From a virus: a stretch of DNA of 37,847 nucleotides. The position numbers and the translations under genes were made by a program. Under the pieces are notes generated by a model. The model ran no database searches. It saw nothing but the letters and a program-made list of their open reading frames with translations, and was not told the DNA's origin. Location of the stretch: the IMG/VR virus record IMGVR_UViG_3300042558_001557, positions 1 through 37,847 of that record. One strand, 5' to 3'. Below, in pieces: positions 11,441-20,601 of this stretch (the first letter of the stretch is position 1; each line of letters starts with the position of its first letter).

Positions 11441-11743
11441 ATGAGTTATGCAAGCACAGAGCTAGATGTTGTCAGATGGGCGGAAGAGCGCGGAATCATC
11501 CAAAACAGCAACAGCATGTCTCAAGCCATCAAGACAATGGAAGAGGTTAACGAGCTTTTGGACGCCATTCATAGGGGTGATCGGGCTGCGCAAGCCGATG
11601 CCTACGGGGATATTCTTGTCACGCTCATTGTCGGCTGTGCAGTTGCTGACCTAGACTTAACAGAGTGCCTAGAAGGTGCTTACAACGAAATCAAGGACCG
11701 CAAGGGAACGCTTAGGCCCGATGGTGTGTTTGTGAAGGAATGA
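11441..11743 (+). CDS. MazG-like nucleotide pyrophosphohydrolase, 100 aa
   Basis: The family hydrolyses nucleoside triphosphates to monophosphates. The helical core with the acidic pattern KTMEEVNELLDA (E residues for Mg binding), then ADAYGDILVTLIVGCA, is characteristic of MazG-type proteins. Length fits single-domain phage members. Phage copies are thought to alter the nucleotide pool or host alarmone state during infection. Confidence 0.8.
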   Translation: MSYASTELDVVRWAEERGIIQNSNSMSQAIKTMEEVNELLDAIHRGDRAAQADAYGDILVTLIVGCAVADLDLTECLEGAYNEIKDRKGTLRPDGVFVKE

Positions 11744-11925
11744 AGATGACGGCTAAAGTTTTGGGCTTAGGGGCCTTGTTTGCGGCACTGGCTGGCGTGC
11801 TTTGGTATTTGGCGGTTGATGCGCTTAAATTGAGTGGCGGCATGGCATTTGTTGGCGGAGCGGCTTTAGGTTCTATTGGCGCTCAGTTCGGCATGTGGCT
11901 AGGCTTCAAGTTGCATAAATATTGA
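11740..11925 (+). CDS. Small membrane protein, 61 aa
   Basis: Two hydrophobic helices (VLGLGALFAALAGVLWYL and MAFVGGAALGSIGAQFGM) with a short loop suggest a hairpin in the inner membrane. The ATG overlaps the mazG stop. Such double-span peptides are common before terminase genes in phages; the function is unknown. Confidence 0.6.
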   Translation: MKMTAKVLGLGALFAALAGVLWYLAVDALKLSGGMAFVGGAALGSIGAQFGMWLGFKLHKY

Positions 11926-11969
11926 ACAGCGTTAGAATTAAGCAATTCAATTGTGAGCGAGTGCTAACT

Positions 11970-12248
11970 ATGGAGCCGAAAAAAACGACGCAATTCGGAA
12001 AAGGCAACCCCGGTAAGCCGAAGGGTGCTGTTAATAAGAACACCAAAGAGCTTAAGGAGATGATCCTAGGCGCCTTGGATCAATCGGGAGGGGTAGAGTA
12101 CCTAGTTGAGCGTGCAAACGATCCTAGGACCGCTAGCGCCTTCCTATCGCTAATCGGGAAAGTGCTGCCGATGACGATTGCCGGGGATCATGACAATCCT
12201 TTGGTGATTCAAACTATCCGGCGCGTGATTGTTGACCCGAATAAGTGA
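11970..12248 (+). CDS. Possible small terminase subunit, 92 aa
   Basis: The position immediately before the large terminase and the FGKGNPGKPKGAVNKNT start (residues ~9-25), a feature of small terminase-like proteins, support the call. The rest is helical with a DPRTASAFLSLIGKVLP segment. It lacks a clear helix-turn-helix and is short compared with the 162-aa P22 gp3. A longer TTG start at 11922 would add 16 residues. It could recognise the packaging site together with TerL. Confidence 0.5.
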   Translation: MEPKKTTQFGKGNPGKPKGAVNKNTKELKEMILGALDQSGGVEYLVERANDPRTASAFLSLIGKVLPMTIAGDHDNPLVIQTIRRVIVDPNK

Positions 12249-12346
12249 TGTACGTCATTAAGCTATTCATTGCTGCCATTCTTTATGCGGCGCTTGTCTT
12301 TGGCCTACCGATTGCCGCTGTTGTCGGAACAATACTAAGCAAGTGA
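12248..12346 (+). CDS. Tiny membrane peptide, 32 aa
   Basis: ATG 12248 shares its A with the previous stop, and its end overlaps the GTG start of terL. The whole peptide is one membrane helix (LFIAAILYAALVFGLPIA within it). The double overlap argues for translation. The function is unknown. Confidence 0.5.
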   Translation: MYVIKLFIAAILYAALVFGLPIAAVVGTILSK

Positions 12347-13566
12347 CGACACTCACGATAAAGACGCCCCGCGTATTCCTTCCGCTGCTGCAGGATGGAT
12401 TACGTTACCTAGGTGCTCATGGTGGGCGGGGGTCTGGCAAGTCGCATTTCTTTGCCGAACACGCTATCGAGCGATCATTGATGGGCAAATTCCATCTGGT
12501 TTGCGTCCGTGAGGTGCAAAAGACACTTGACCAGTCGGTTAAGAAGCTGCTAGAGGCAAAGATAGAAGAGTTTGGAGTCGGGCATATGTTCGACTGCCAG
12601 CAAAGCCGCATCATTGGGCCTCATGGAAGCCTGTTCATCTTTCAGGGCATGCAGGATCACACTGCGGACTCGATCAAATCCCTAGAGGGGTTCGATGCTG
12701 CCTGGATTGAAGAGGCGCAATCACTTAGCCAGCGATCCTTAGACCTGCTTAGGCCGACGATTAGAAAGCCAGGGTCGCAGATTTGGGCAAGCTGGAACCC
12801 TAGACAGTCAACAGATCCGATTGATGCGCTGTTGAGGCAGGAAGAGCCGCCGCCGGGTACCGTTGTCGTCGAGGTGAACTGGCGGGATAACCCGATGTTC
12901 CCCGATGTTCTCCGGGTTGAAATGGAGTATGACCGCAGCCGTGATGTTGATAAGTATCAGCACGTTTGGGAGGGCAAGTATCTACAGCGCTCCGATTCCA
13001 AAGTGTTCAAGAACTGGTCAATACAAGAGTTTGACACACCCGCTGACGCTGTCCACCGATTCGGGGCCGATTGGGGATTCTCTGTAGACCCGACGACTCT
13101 TGTGCGCTGTCATATCGTCGGTAGAAAGCTTTACATTGATTACGAAGCCTATCGTATTGGGTGCGAGATTACAGACACTCCAGCGCTGTTTATGACGGTC
13201 CCGGAGTCGGAGAAATACCCAATCGTTGCCGATTCCGCACGACCTGAGACGATTTCGCACATGAGAAAGAATGGGTTTCCCAAGATCATGTCAGCGGTGA
13301 AGGGCGCCAAATCACTAGAAGATGGGGTAGCGTGGCTACAATCGCACGATATTATTGTCCACCCGAGATGCACGCATACAATTGACGAATTGACGCATTA
13401 CAGTTACAAGGTTGACCCATTGACGGATAAGGTTTTACCTGTGTTGTCAGACAAAGATAACCATGTGATTGACGCGCTTAGGTATGCATGCGAAGGCGCA
13501 AGACGTGCTCAGAATGTCCAAAAGCCTGTCGAGGTCCGTTATACATCTGTGAAAGTGAAATGGTGA
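12343..13566 (+). CDS. terL: Large terminase subunit (PBSX-type ATPase and nuclease), 407 aa
   Basis: This motor packs DNA into the procapsid and cuts it. Walker A is GGRGSGKS at residues 27-34, and Walker B lies in AAWIEEA at ~119-125 with the catalytic Glu. The nuclease half keeps three spaced acidic residues: D243 in GADWGF, D297 in VADSARPE and D377 in DNHVIDALRYA. The length is normal. The GTG start overlaps the preceding peptide gene. It leads the structural operon and overlaps the portal start, so the two are coupled. Confidence 0.93.
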   Translation: MTTLTIKTPRVFLPLLQDGLRYLGAHGGRGSGKSHFFAEHAIERSLMGKFHLVCVREVQKTLDQSVKKLLEAKIEEFGVGHMFDCQQSRIIGPHGSLFIFQGMQDHTADSIKSLEGFDAAWIEEAQSLSQRSLDLLRPTIRKPGSQIWASWNPRQSTDPIDALLRQEEPPPGTVVVEVNWRDNPMFPDVLRVEMEYDRSRDVDKYQHVWEGKYLQRSDSKVFKNWSIQEFDTPADAVHRFGADWGFSVDPTTLVRCHIVGRKLYIDYEAYRIGCEITDTPALFMTVPESEKYPIVADSARPETISHMRKNGFPKIMSAVKGAKSLEDGVAWLQSHDIIVHPRCTHTIDELTHYSYKVDPLTDKVLPVLSDKDNHVIDALRYACEGARRAQNVQKPVEVRYTSVKVKW

Positions 13567-15638
13567 TGCGCCAAACTCAGAAGCTTAAAGACTTGCATGC
13601 AAAGTTCATTGCCGAGCTTGATACCGTTTGGGAAGAAGAGCGGGAAGAGCGCAGGATTGCATTGGAGGACCGCCGCTTCCCTGTTGTCCCTGGTGCGATG
13701 TGGGATGGTGAGTTTGGCCAGCAGTTCGAGAATAAGCCAAAAGTAGAGGTTAACAAGCTTCTGCTGGCCTGTACGCGCATTGAGAACGAGTACAAAAACA
13801 ATCGTATTGATGTCGATTTCATCAGTAAGGACGGCGCGAAGAATCCGAAGATGGCAGAGAAATGTGATTCTGTGTACCGGGCAGACCGTCAAGACTCGCC
13901 ATCAAAAGAAGCTGGAGATAACACATTCATTGAGATGCTATACGGCGGCATGGGCGCTGCACGTCTAACTACCTGCTATGAGGACGAGTCGGACGAAGAA
14001 AACGAGCGCCAGCGCATCATGTTTAAGCCGATCTATGATGCTGATCAGTGCGTATTCTTTTCCAAGGATGGAAAGCTAAGGGACAAATCAGACGCAAGCC
14101 GCGCTTATCTTTTGACTCCAATGACGCACGATGCGTTTGTTGAGGAATGGGATAAAGACCCTGTTTCTATGGAACTGGAAAAGACGGCATTCGAGTGGAG
14201 AACTAAAGACGCGGTTTATGTTTGTGAGGCCTACGAAGTTGAAAGAGTGTCAAAGCTGGTTGAAACGTGGGTGCATCCGGTCAGCGATGAAGAAAAGAAG
14301 GTTGACGAAAGTCATTACGAAGATGACCCCGAGCTTCGCCAGACCTTAGAAGATACTGGTTGGAAGATGGTCAAGTCCCGCCGAATCAAAGAGCGCAGAA
14401 TCCATAAATACATCTTTGATGGCGCTGAAATCCTAGAGGATTGTGGATATATTGCAGGCACTGAGATTCCTATCATCCCTGCTTATGCCCGTCGCTGGGT
14501 GATTGAAGGGATAGAGCGCTTTCAGGGTCACGTCCGAGTCGCAAAAGACCCGATGCGGCTAAAGAATGTCCAGCTATCTGGATTGGCGTATGTTGCTTCA
14601 GTCTCTCCAATGGAGGTTCCGATTTTCCTTGCAGAACAAGTTGCAGGGCATGAGGAGCAATGGGAAAAGGCCCACATTGAGAACCCTGCCTTTATGGTCA
14701 TCAACGCTCTTAGAAACAATGATGGCGGCTTAGAGCTGGCGCAACCAGCCGGGTACACAAAGCCGCCCACACTTGCGCCAGCAATGGCGGCATTGATCCA
14801 GCTTACGGAAGTTGATCTATCGGAAATCCTCGGTAAGCCGAACGAGGGTGAAAAGATGGAGGCCAATCAATCCGGCAAGGCTGTCGAGCTTGTCCAAAAG
14901 CAAATCGGAATGCTTGCGCATATCTACTTTGAGGCTATGCGGGTGTTTTATGAGCGGGCCGGTAAAGTTTGGCTGTCAATGGCTAAAGACATCTATGTTG
15001 AAAAAGGCCGAAAGGTAAAGGGCGTGACAAAAGAAGGCGCTCCAGAGCCTGTAGAACTAATGCGCGAAGTGTTGGTCGATGGCGCCATGGTGGTAGAGAA
15101 CGACTTTTCCGGCGTTGATTTAGATGTTGTCGCGACAACCGGACCTTCGAGCGAATCCAAGCGGGCAGCGTCTGTTAAAGCCAAGACCGGCATTGCGATG
15201 ATTACAACCGACGACGAAACGCGCCGCGTTGTTACTCTGTCCGCACTGCGGGATATTGAGGACGAAGGCACATCGGACGTTTCTGAATGGGCGCGGCGCC
15301 AACTGGTATCAATGGGTGTTATTGAACCCACCGACGAAGACAAGCAGCGCATGGATGAAGCTAAACAGGCGCAGCAGCCGGACCCAAATGCTCAATTCCT
15401 GCTGGCAAGCGCTAAGAAAGAGGAATCTGCAGCGCGTAAGGCTGATTCCGACGTCGTTCTGAACATGGCTAAAGCCGCTGATCTTGAGGTTGAAATGCTG
15501 AGCAAGATAACCAGCATTGACATCCAATCAGCACAAGCGCAGGAAGCGCTATTGAATCCGCCCGCTGTGGGCGAGCAGGGACCGGCCCCTATGAATGCCG
15601 AGCAAGGACCGATGAATGCTGAACAGCCCCCTATCTGA
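13560..15638 (+). CDS. P22-type portal protein, 692 aa
   Basis: This forms the dodecameric ring for DNA entry and exit at one head vertex. Size (P22 gp1 is 725 aa), position between terL and scaffold, and the acidic helical layout fit the P22 portal family. Starts at ATG 13560 and 13566 are both possible in the overlap with terL. The C-terminal ~100 residues are alanine- and glutamine-rich helices like the P22 barrel, and the tail repeats NAEQGP.. motifs (residues ~675-690). Confidence 0.85.
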   Translation: MVMRQTQKLKDLHAKFIAELDTVWEEEREERRIALEDRRFPVVPGAMWDGEFGQQFENKPKVEVNKLLLACTRIENEYKNNRIDVDFISKDGAKNPKMAEKCDSVYRADRQDSPSKEAGDNTFIEMLYGGMGAARLTTCYEDESDEENERQRIMFKPIYDADQCVFFSKDGKLRDKSDASRAYLLTPMTHDAFVEEWDKDPVSMELEKTAFEWRTKDAVYVCEAYEVERVSKLVETWVHPVSDEEKKVDESHYEDDPELRQTLEDTGWKMVKSRRIKERRIHKYIFDGAEILEDCGYIAGTEIPIIPAYARRWVIEGIERFQGHVRVAKDPMRLKNVQLSGLAYVASVSPMEVPIFLAEQVAGHEEQWEKAHIENPAFMVINALRNNDGGLELAQPAGYTKPPTLAPAMAALIQLTEVDLSEILGKPNEGEKMEANQSGKAVELVQKQIGMLAHIYFEAMRVFYERAGKVWLSMAKDIYVEKGRKVKGVTKEGAPEPVELMREVLVDGAMVVENDFSGVDLDVVATTGPSSESKRAASVKAKTGIAMITTDDETRRVVTLSALRDIEDEGTSDVSEWARRQLVSMGVIEPTDEDKQRMDEAKQAQQPDPNAQFLLASAKKEESAARKADSDVVLNMAKAADLEVEMLSKITSIDIQSAQAQEALLNPPAVGEQGPAPMNAEQGPMNAEQPPI

Positions 15639-16503
15639 TGAAGACGTGCCCGGTACGGATGTCGAAGAAATGGAGCTTGATGATCAGGGCGAAGTTGAAC
15701 AATTGGACGAAGAGCAGGTTGATGCTGGCGACGATCAGGAAGAGCAAGCAGAGGAAGAGATTGTTGTAACCCTTGATCAGCCGCAGGAAGAGCCAGAGGA
15801 AGGCCAGCACAAGGGTAAGAGCCTTCCTAACGAGCTTCGCCGACTTCTGAGGCAAGAACAAAAGGAAAAGAAGCGCATCGCGGACGAGCTGGAGCGCCTG
15901 AAGGGTGGCGGGCAGCAGTCCAACACGCTGCCAGAAAAGCCGACGCTCGAAAATCCCGGTACTGGCAATTCCGATGATGCATACGATGCCGAAGTTTTCC
16001 AGCGAGAGCTAGATAAATGGTATGCAAAGAAATCCGTCTATGACCGAGAGCAAGACCGGCAGCGAGCTATTCAAGAGGAGGCTAACAAGGAATGGCAATC
16101 GGTTCAAGAGACTTACACAAAGGGTAAAGCACGCTTTGCCCAAGACAAGATGCAAGAAGCGGAGGACGAGGTTGTATCGATCCTTAGCCCGGCACGTCAA
16201 GCCATGCTGCTAGATGTTGCCGACGATTCTGCATTACTGGCCTATGCACTAGGAACCAACCCCGAAACGCTGCGCAAAGTGGCAAACATCAAATCAGACG
16301 CAAAATTCATCAAAGAACTGGCGAAAATCGAAATGAACATCAAGCCGCAACAAAAGAAAGCCGCTCCTCCTCCTGAGCGCACCATTAGCGGTTCAGGCCG
16401 CACGCCGGGTGCTAGTGCGTCGAACCTTAATGCCTTGTACGAAAAAGCGCAGAAGACTGGAGACTACACAGCTTATTACGCGGCAAAACATAAGGCCAAG
16501 TGA
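15616..16503 (+). CDS. Scaffolding protein, 295 aa
   Basis: It guides coat assembly and leaves the head. The first ~60 residues are extremely acidic (D/E in about half of positions), the centre is charged coiled coil (LRRLLRQEQKEKKRIADELE), and the C-terminal end is basic (YYAAKHKAK), which in P22 gp8 binds the coat. Length matches gp8 (303 aa). It overlaps the end of the portal gene by 23 bases in another frame and precedes the coat gene, the standard order. Confidence 0.8.
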   Translation: MLNSPLSDEDVPGTDVEEMELDDQGEVEQLDEEQVDAGDDQEEQAEEEIVVTLDQPQEEPEEGQHKGKSLPNELRRLLRQEQKEKKRIADELERLKGGGQQSNTLPEKPTLENPGTGNSDDAYDAEVFQRELDKWYAKKSVYDREQDRQRAIQEEANKEWQSVQETYTKGKARFAQDKMQEAEDEVVSILSPARQAMLLDVADDSALLAYALGTNPETLRKVANIKSDAKFIKELAKIEMNIKPQQKKAAPPPERTISGSGRTPGASASNLNALYEKAQKTGDYTAYYAAKHKAK

Positions 16504-16532
16504 TTGACAAATCCTATTAGCTGATGTACAAC
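16504..16532 (+). promoter_or_regulatory. Consensus-like promoter before the coat gene
   Basis: TTGACA (16504-16509, perfect -35), a 17-base spacer and TACAAC (16527-16532). It begins immediately after the scaffold stop and would give extra coat-gene transcript with a ~110-base leader. Confidence 0.55.
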
Positions 16533-16587
16533 CGCTAATAAGTCGTCCGGGACTATAAACCGAGTGCATTGATTCGGCTCCACCGCC

Positions 16588-16631
16588 GTAAATGGTGAGT
16601 AAAGCGCGGGTAACCGCAACAACTCATTTAC
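16588..16631 (+). promoter_or_regulatory. Structured leader of the coat gene
   Basis: GTAAATG and GAGT (16588-16600) pair with ACTCATTTAC (16622-16631), enclosing GCGG-GTAA-CCGC (16606-16617). The fold ends 20 bases before the coat ATG. It may stabilise the mRNA or tune translation of the most abundant protein. Confidence 0.45.
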
Positions 16632-16651
16632 ATTTACGAAAGAGCTGAATC

Positions 16652-17878
16652 ATGCCTAACAATCTGGCACGTGCCGTAGAAGTAGCCTTTGAACCAGTTA
16701 TCGAAGGCTTTGACGCTGAATGCGTCATGTCCCGCGAAGTGCAAACGCGCTTCTCGGATCAAACCACCATGCAACGCGCTGGCGATGTTGAGTGGATTTC
16801 CCAAGACTATTCCGCTTCGGTGGTTACTGGTCTTGATTTGTCCGCTGCAACTCGCTCGGATGTAATCGACCGCAAGGTTCCGATCACTTATCGCACTCCT
16901 TCCAACGTCATCTTTGAGCTTGACGCCAAAGAAATGCGCGATCCGCTGCACCTCCAGCGCATGGGTGTTGCCGCCAAGAAAGCCCTTGCGGGTGACATCG
17001 AAACCGCGCTCCTGGCCGAAGTCAATGCCCGCGCTGGCATCGTGATCGCACGAACTGGTGATTACGCATGGGACATGGCTGCGGATGCTGAGGCTTCGCT
17101 GATCGAGCGTGGCGTGACCGCTGGGATGGATCGTAAGCATTTCCTGAATGCCCGCGATGCCGTCAAAGTGTCGAAAGACCTGGGTAACCGTGCATACATT
17201 GGCGACATCAATAAAGGCGCTTATGAGCGCTCCAAGCTGCCTCCTATCGCCAACTTCTCGACCTTCCGCACTGACCAACTGAGCAACAGCGTCATCACTG
17301 GCACTGTGACCTCTACCTTGGTTAACGGCGGATCGCAAGCGCTGACCGTGGCTGCGTTCTCCGGCTCTGCATTGCAGGATAACCGCACGATGGTTCTCAA
17401 CTGCGATGGCGCCAACGTGGCCAACGTCAAGGCGGGCGATTCGTTCACCCTGCCTAACGTGTTCTCGGTGCATTTCGTCACCAAGCAATCGACCGGCCAG
17501 CTTCAGACGTTCCGCGTCTTGGCTAACGCCGCTGGTGCTTTGACGATTACCCCGGCAATCGTGACCACCGGCCCTTACCAGAACGTGACCGCATCGCCTG
17601 CAGATAACGCGCCTTTGACCTTCCTGAACACTGCGACTCGTGCGATCAATCCTTTCTGGAGTGAAGATGCTTGTTTGGTGTCGTTCGGTGAACTGGCCTT
17701 CCCATCGGGCCAAGGCGTTCAAGTGATGAAGTCGCGCACTAAGCAAGGCGTGCCAATCACCGTGTCTTATGGCTTCAACCACATCACCGGCAAGATGACC
17801 GCTCGCTTCACAATCCTGTACGGCGTGGCCGTTCTGCAGCCTGAGAAGGTAGGTTTTATCGTCGCTAATCAGGCCTAA
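16652..17878 (+). CDS. Major capsid protein (P22 coat-like), 408 aa
   Basis: The length is close to P22 gp5 (430). The N-terminus (MPNNLARAVEVAFEPVIEGF) and the following VQTRFSDQTTMQRAGDVEW match the start of P22-type coats, which carry an HK97 fold with an inserted beta-barrel domain; the central SNSVITGTVTSTLVNGG-type strands fit that insert. It follows scaffold with its own promoter and structured leader. Base composition is higher in GC than neighbours, as expected for a highly expressed gene. Confidence 0.85.
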   Translation: MPNNLARAVEVAFEPVIEGFDAECVMSREVQTRFSDQTTMQRAGDVEWISQDYSASVVTGLDLSAATRSDVIDRKVPITYRTPSNVIFELDAKEMRDPLHLQRMGVAAKKALAGDIETALLAEVNARAGIVIARTGDYAWDMAADAEASLIERGVTAGMDRKHFLNARDAVKVSKDLGNRAYIGDINKGAYERSKLPPIANFSTFRTDQLSNSVITGTVTSTLVNGGSQALTVAAFSGSALQDNRTMVLNCDGANVANVKAGDSFTLPNVFSVHFVTKQSTGQLQTFRVLANAAGALTITPAIVTTGPYQNVTASPADNAPLTFLNTATRAINPFWSEDACLVSFGELAFPSGQGVQVMKSRTKQGVPITVSYGFNHITGKMTARFTILYGVAVLQPEKVGFIVANQA

Positions 17879-17879
17879 C

Positions 17880-17912
17880 GACTGACGGGGGAGGGTTAAC
17901 GCCTTCCCCCTG
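17880..17912 (+). other. GC-rich hairpin after the coat gene
   Basis: GGGGGA and TTCCCCC form a strong stem around GGTTAACGCC. There is no T run, so it is more likely an mRNA 3'-end stabiliser or partial attenuator than a full terminator. Confidence 0.5.
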
Positions 17913-17926
17913 TTCAAAGGCTTGAG

Positions 17927-18394
17927 ATGACCACGAAAAGACAAATTATCGAGATGTCATATTCGGCAGTGGGACTGGCCGGATTCATCTATGACATTCA
18001 ACCCGAGCAGATTGAATCAGCACGTCGAATGCTTGATGCAATGATGGCTGGATGGAATGCACGCGGCTTGCGTGTGGGCTGGCCTATTCCGTCAAGCCCT
18101 GACGGTGGCGACGTTGATGAGGAAACGAATCTTCCTGATTCGGCGCTTGAGGCTGTTTATTTGAATCTCGGTCCATTGCTTGCGAACATGCACGGCAAGC
18201 AAGTTACCCCAATGTATTTGGGCATGGCCAGGGCTGCAAAAGACACGATGATGATTTCGCTGGTGAAACCGGCTAAATTGGTAATGCCTGGGGGCCATCC
18301 TTTGGGCGCTGGTCACAAATCGTATTACGGTCCGGCATGGTCTGCTGATCCTGATCCATACATCTCGACCGGAAATGACGAGTTGGAGCTGTGA
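17927..18394 (+). CDS. Head completion/tail accessory factor, P22 gp4-like, 155 aa
   Basis: The gp4 family closes the portal channel and starts tail assembly. Length (166 in P22) and motifs agree: an N-terminal [12 protein letters not shown] helix, [18 protein letters not shown], and the [18 protein letters not shown] helix. The gene follows the coat gene, as in P22-like phages. It overlaps the next gene by GTGA. Confidence 0.85.
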   Translation: MTTKRQIIEMSYSAVGLAGFIYDIQPEQIESARRMLDAMMAGWNARGLRVGWPIPSSPDGGDVDEETNLPDSALEAVYLNLGPLLANMHGKQVTPMYLGMARAAKDTMMISLVKPAKLVMPGGHPLGAGHKSYYGPAWSADPDPYISTGNDELEL

Positions 18395-18873
18395 AAAAGT
18401 ACCCTATCCGGGATAGCTTCCGAGCGTGGGATTACATTCTTACGCAAGATTCTATTAACGGTGGGCTGGGTCTTATTCCGTTGTCGGCTGTTCTCAAAAA
18501 CCCCGATAACCAATGGGTAATCCGTGGGGATGTTGGCGAGCAAGGCCCAGAAGGTCCGCAGGGTCCTGCAGGCCCGCAGGGATTGACCGGGGCGCAAGGG
18601 TTGCAGGGCGCTACAGGCGCTCAAGGGTCACAAGGGCTGCAAGGCATCCAAGGAATACAGGGATTGACCGGGGCAACCGGAGCGACAGGAAGCCAAGGCC
18701 CAGCGGGTCCAACGGGACCGACTGGCGCAACCGGGGCGACAGGACCAGCCGGAGCAGATGGCGATGGGGTGGTAATTGGAAGCACTGAACCAACGCTTGC
18801 AACAGGCGTTCAGGTTCTTTGGGTCGATACGACAGGCGGAAATGTGAGCCTTAATCTTGTGACGGGCGACTGA
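18391..18873 (+). CDS. Collagen-like protein, 160 aa, GTG start
   Basis: Residues 49-126 are 26 uninterrupted Gly-X-Y triplets, rich in Q, P, A and T, which should form a trimeric collagen-type triple helix. A 48-residue N-terminal head and a 34-residue C-terminal piece (VLWVDTTGG, a trimer-cap-like end) flank it. In phages such proteins are usually virion fibres or connectors. Location after the gp4-like gene suggests a tail or head-surface fibre. The repeat makes the length prone to change by slippage. Confidence 0.8.
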   Translation: MKKYPIRDSFRAWDYILTQDSINGGLGLIPLSAVLKNPDNQWVIRGDVGEQGPEGPQGPAGPQGLTGAQGLQGATGAQGSQGLQGIQGIQGLTGATGATGSQGPAGPTGPTGATGATGPAGADGDGVVIGSTEPTLATGVQVLWVDTTGGNVSLNLVTGD

Positions 18874-19934
18874 TGGCAACGGTAAATCTATTTGGTGAAC
18901 TGGCGACTGAGGCAAAGCTTGAGGCCGCGCGGCTTCTGCTTGCCGATTTAGCCGCTGCCGTTTCAAATCACAGCGCCCCAGCGGTAGATGGACGGCCTGG
19001 GCTTGTTGTGTTCGCCGCCCGTCGCCGTGACAGCGATGCAGTCTCTGGTGTGGCAGATGGCGATTCTGCCTTTCTATCGGTGGACGAAGAAAGCCGACTC
19101 AAGGTTTCCACAAAGCCCGCGAGCTACCCCGACATTACCGGCGACATTACGGCCATTCAGGCAACCATTGGCACGCCTGTTGCTGGTGGCACTGTTGAGG
19201 GGGATGTATCAAGGTCCTCCAATGTCATGGCGTTCTGTACCGGGACGTTTGCAACTGTCAACGTGACGTTTGAGGGGTCGATTGAGGCGTCAGGAAATAC
19301 CAATTGGTTCGGCATTCAGGCTGTGCGCTCGAATGCAAACACGATTGAGACTGCCACTGGAAACCTTTCCGCTCAACCTGTCTATGGATGGGAGTTGTCT
19401 GTCAACGCATTGAAGCGTGTTCGAGTCCGATGTACCGCTCGCGCCAGCGGAACCCAATCATGGCGCTTTGTCCAAGGCACCTACGCCACGGAGCCAATCC
19501 CAGCGGCGCAGGTGAGCGCAACCCAGCCGGTTAGCGGCACAGTGACCGCAACTGTCACGGCTGGCACGGTAAACCCGGTTGTTCCTGCGACTCCCTACAT
19601 CCTCAACAGCGCGGCCAGCACGAACGAAGTGCTGATTCTGACGGGCACCAGCGGCCTACAGGCCTTTTACGCCACGAATACCGGCGCGACAGTGGCCTTT
19701 GTCAAGTTGTACAACAAAGCGACAGCCCCGGCTTCGACAGACATCCCGGCAATGATCCTGCCCGTTCCTGCCGCTGTGTCTGGTGTTCCGGGGGTTCGTG
19801 ATCTGCCGATTGGGTTCTCTGGCTTCCGCTTCTCCTTGGGCCTGGGCATCCGCATTACTGGCGCAGTGGCAGATAACGACACGACCGCCGTTGCAGCCGG
19901 TCAAGTCAAAGTCATGCTTTCAAGGACAATCTAA
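18873..19934 (+). CDS. Probable virion protein, 353 aa
   Basis: The start overlaps the collagen gene stop (TGATGG). The N-terminal ~80 residues look like a helical cap; the rest is beta-rich, with many T, V, A and S and two similar Thr/Val/Ala stretches near residues 215-250 (GTVTATVTAGTVNPV). The pattern fits a fibre or decoration protein. No enzyme motif was found. Related genes follow the collagen-like gene, suggesting a shared appendage. Confidence 0.6.
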   Translation: MATVNLFGELATEAKLEAARLLLADLAAAVSNHSAPAVDGRPGLVVFAARRRDSDAVSGVADGDSAFLSVDEESRLKVSTKPASYPDITGDITAIQATIGTPVAGGTVEGDVSRSSNVMAFCTGTFATVNVTFEGSIEASGNTNWFGIQAVRSNANTIETATGNLSAQPVYGWELSVNALKRVRVRCTARASGTQSWRFVQGTYATEPIPAAQVSATQPVSGTVTATVTAGTVNPVVPATPYILNSAASTNEVLILTGTSGLQAFYATNTGATVAFVKLYNKATAPASTDIPAMILPVPAAVSGVPGVRDLPIGFSGFRFSLGLGIRITGAVADNDTTAVAAGQVKVMLSRTI

Positions 19935-19935
19935 T

Positions 19936-20373
19936 ATGACCACAATCTACACTCTTTCCGAATCTTCAGAACTGTCATTAGGCGACTTGCTTCCCGCTTT
20001 CATCCTAGATGATGGCGATACTCGGAAAGTGTCTTTAAACACGCTTGTAGCCTTTCTGGAGGCAAATCTAAGCCGTGGCACGCTATCTACTCGATACGCC
20101 GCGCCAGCCGCTACCGGATTTAGTGTTACGGCTGTTCAAAACACGCATCTAATCCTCACTCCGCTTGCTGGGTATGCAGCCGGGACGATTGTTCTTCCTG
20201 CATCTCCAACAGACCGTGACGAATTCTTGTGTAATTGCACGCAATCCGTGACGACGTTGACCATTAACGGAAACGGTAAAACCGTGGTTGGTGGCCCTGC
20301 GACGTTGGCTGCTAATGCTTTCTTCCGCCTGAAATATGATGGCGTCCTTTCAACTTGGTTTAGAGTGGGGTAA
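19936..20373 (+). CDS. Probable virion-associated protein, 145 aa
   Basis: ATG 19936 lies one base after the previous stop. The protein has an acidic N-terminal segment (SESSELSLGDLLPAFILDDG) and a beta-rich C-terminus with a conserved-looking LPASPTDRDEFLCNCTQSV stretch. The Gly/Asn-rich TINGNGKTVVGGPATLAA region near the end is typical of small fibre modules (split here at 20 residues). Function is inferred only from the place. Confidence 0.55.
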   Translation: MTTIYTLSESSELSLGDLLPAFILDDGDTRKVSLNTLVAFLEANLSRGTLSTRYAAPAATGFSVTAVQNTHLILTPLAGYAAGTIVLPASPTDRDEFLCNCTQSVTTLTINGNGKTVVGGPATLAANAFFRLKYDGVLSTWFRVG

Positions 20374-20375
20374 TC

Positions 20376-20600
20376 ATGGCTCAAACAGCTAATTTCTTCA
20401 AATCAATTACCCCGTCTGATACGGCGGCGTTTGATCGGTGCGACGCTATTTATGTTGGCGGTGCTGGCACGGTGATTTGCACCAATACCCTAGGCGCTGA
20501 CGTTACGTTTACGGCTGTGGCTGGTGCGGTGATTCCAGTCAAGGCGACTAACGTAAAGGCTGCGTCTACCGCAACTGGCCTAATTGCTTTGTACGGTTGA
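20376..20600 (+). CDS. Small structural protein, 74 aa
   Basis: The sequence MAQTANFFKSITPSDTAAF...IYVGGAGTV is a familiar small phage protein that often lies near the head and tail genes; the residue pattern predicts a beta barrel that could decorate the capsid or cap a fibre. The gene is 2 bases after the preceding stop. I know of no established function for it. Confidence 0.65.
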   Translation: MAQTANFFKSITPSDTAAFDRCDAIYVGGAGTVICTNTLGADVTFTAVAGAVIPVKATNVKAASTATGLIALYG

Positions 20601-20601
20601 T

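Noticed and set aside
16634-17944. 436-codon frame opposite the coat gene
   Set aside because: It mirrors the GC-rich, codon-biased coat gene; the His/Arg-rich product looks like antisense of it, with no ribosome binding site.
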